Assembly: GCA_027083995.1 (NCBI GenBank)
Contig: JALWME010000041.1
Span: 1 to 7,010, forward strand
From: Sulfurovum sp.
Lineage (GTDB): Bacteria > Campylobacterota > Campylobacteria > Campylobacterales > Sulfurovaceae
Direction: 5' to 3'
DNA length: 7,010 nucleotides
Shown: positions 6,452 to 7,010 of the stretch, one piece after another
Layout of the letters: every line of letters starts with the position of its first letter
Position numbering within the stretch: the stretch's first letter is position 1
The notes under the pieces: model-generated
What the model was told of the DNA's origin: nothing
What the model saw: only the letters and a program-made list of their open reading frames with translations
Databases searched by the model: none
Made by a program: the position numbers and the translations under genes

Positions 6452-7010
6452 ATGAAAAAAATACTATTGGTTTTTGGTACAAGACCGGAAGCTATTAAAA
6501 TGGCACCGCTAGTTTTGAAATTTCAAGAATATTCTCAGGATATTGAAGCAAAAGTGTGTGTGACTGCACAGCATAGAGAGATGCTAGATCAAGTACTGGA
6601 AATTTTTAATATTGTTCCAGATTATGACCTTAACATTATGAAACCAGGGCAAGATCTTTATGATATTACAGCTAATATTTTACTTGGTATGAAAGATGTA
6701 CTTGCAGAGTATCAGCCTGATGTAGTATTTGTGCATGGTGATACAACAACAACTATTGCAACTGCGATGAGTGCGTTTTATCAGAAAATACCAGTAGCCC
6801 ATGTAGAAGCTGGACTTCGTACAGGTGACATATTGAGTCCTTGGCCAGAGGAAGCTAACCGTAAACTTACTTCACAAATTACCACATATCATCTTACCCC
6901 AACGGATACAAGTAAACAAAATCTATTAAAAGAAAATGTGAATAAAAATGATATTTATGTAACAGGTAATACAGTTATTGATGCGTTATTTTGGGTATTG
7001 GAGAAGATTG
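6452..7010 (+). CDS. wecB: UDP-N-acetylglucosamine 2-epimerase (non-hydrolysing), 3'-truncated by window end
   Basis: This cytosolic enzyme interconverts UDP-GlcNAc and UDP-ManNAc, supplying ManNAc-type sugars for capsule, O-antigen or other surface glycans. 186 codons are present with no stop. The family is about 370-380 residues, so the C-terminal half lies beyond the window. Visible motifs are [13 protein letters not shown] (8-20, with R11 and K16), [11 protein letters not shown] (about 37-47), HGDTTTT with D97, VEAGLRTGD with E119, PWPEEANR with E133, and VTGNTVID near the end. D97, E119 and E133 correspond to E. coli D95, E117 and E131. The ATG is chosen by family alignment of [13 protein letters not shown]; an in-frame TAA at 6437 blocks extension to a common start codon. 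The nearest Shine-Dalgarno-like run, GGGAG (6430-6434), is 17 bases away, too far to be normal, so initiation looks weak. Genes named wecB or mnaA fit equally, and hydrolysing NeuC-type relatives are less likely. Confidence 0.93.
   Translation, partial: MKKILLVFGTRPEAIKMAPLVLKFQEYSQDIEAKVCVTAQHREMLDQVLEIFNIVPDYDLNIMKPGQDLYDITANILLGMKDVLAEYQPDVVFVHGDTTTTIATAMSAFYQKIPVAHVEAGLRTGDILSPWPEEANRKLTSQITTYHLTPTDTSKQNLLKENVNKNDIYVTGNTVIDALFWVLEKI

Overview
The window looks like ordinary chromosome from a Campylobacterota (epsilonproteobacterial) genome. The closest guess is the marine Sulfurovum/Sulfurimonas type, but genus is not settled by the sequence. The basis is moderately low GC (hand counts near 34-45% in the main genes), a PurH that reads very like the Campylobacter family form, compact intergenic gaps, and T-rich or extended TATAAT promoters without a strong -35, which are typical of this phylum.

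Layout, all genes on the + strand: (1) 1-1590, the 3' three quarters of purL (purine synthesis), cut by the window start. (2) 1644-2063, an unrecognised lysine-rich, very AT-rich ORF of 139 codons. (3) 2101-2310, an unrecognised 69-codon, cysteine-containing small ORF with a good promoter and ribosome binding site. (4) 2311-2434, an untranslated leader with competing hairpins before metE. (5) 2435-4705, metE, cobalamin-independent methionine synthase, complete. (6) 4706-4789, a 10-bp stem hairpin and then a clear TATAAT promoter. (7) 4790-6322, purH, the bifunctional enzyme for the last two steps to IMP, complete. (8) 6323-6451, an AT-rich promoter region. (9) 6452-7010, the 5' half of a wecB-type UDP-GlcNAc 2-epimerase, cut by the window end, possibly the first gene of a surface polysaccharide locus.

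Functionally, purL and purH act in the same pathway (PRPP to IMP). PurH takes its formyl group from 10-formyl-THF, while MetE takes its methyl group from 5-methyl-THF polyglutamate. The core of the window is therefore folate-linked one-carbon and purine metabolism. Each gene appears to have its own promoter, so this is a run of neighbouring single genes rather than one tight operon.

I found no convincing undescribed system. The items most worth a second look are the two orphan ORFs between purL and metE and the mutually exclusive hairpins in the metE leader. No rRNA, tRNA, CRISPR array, insertion sequence or recognisable riboswitch was seen.
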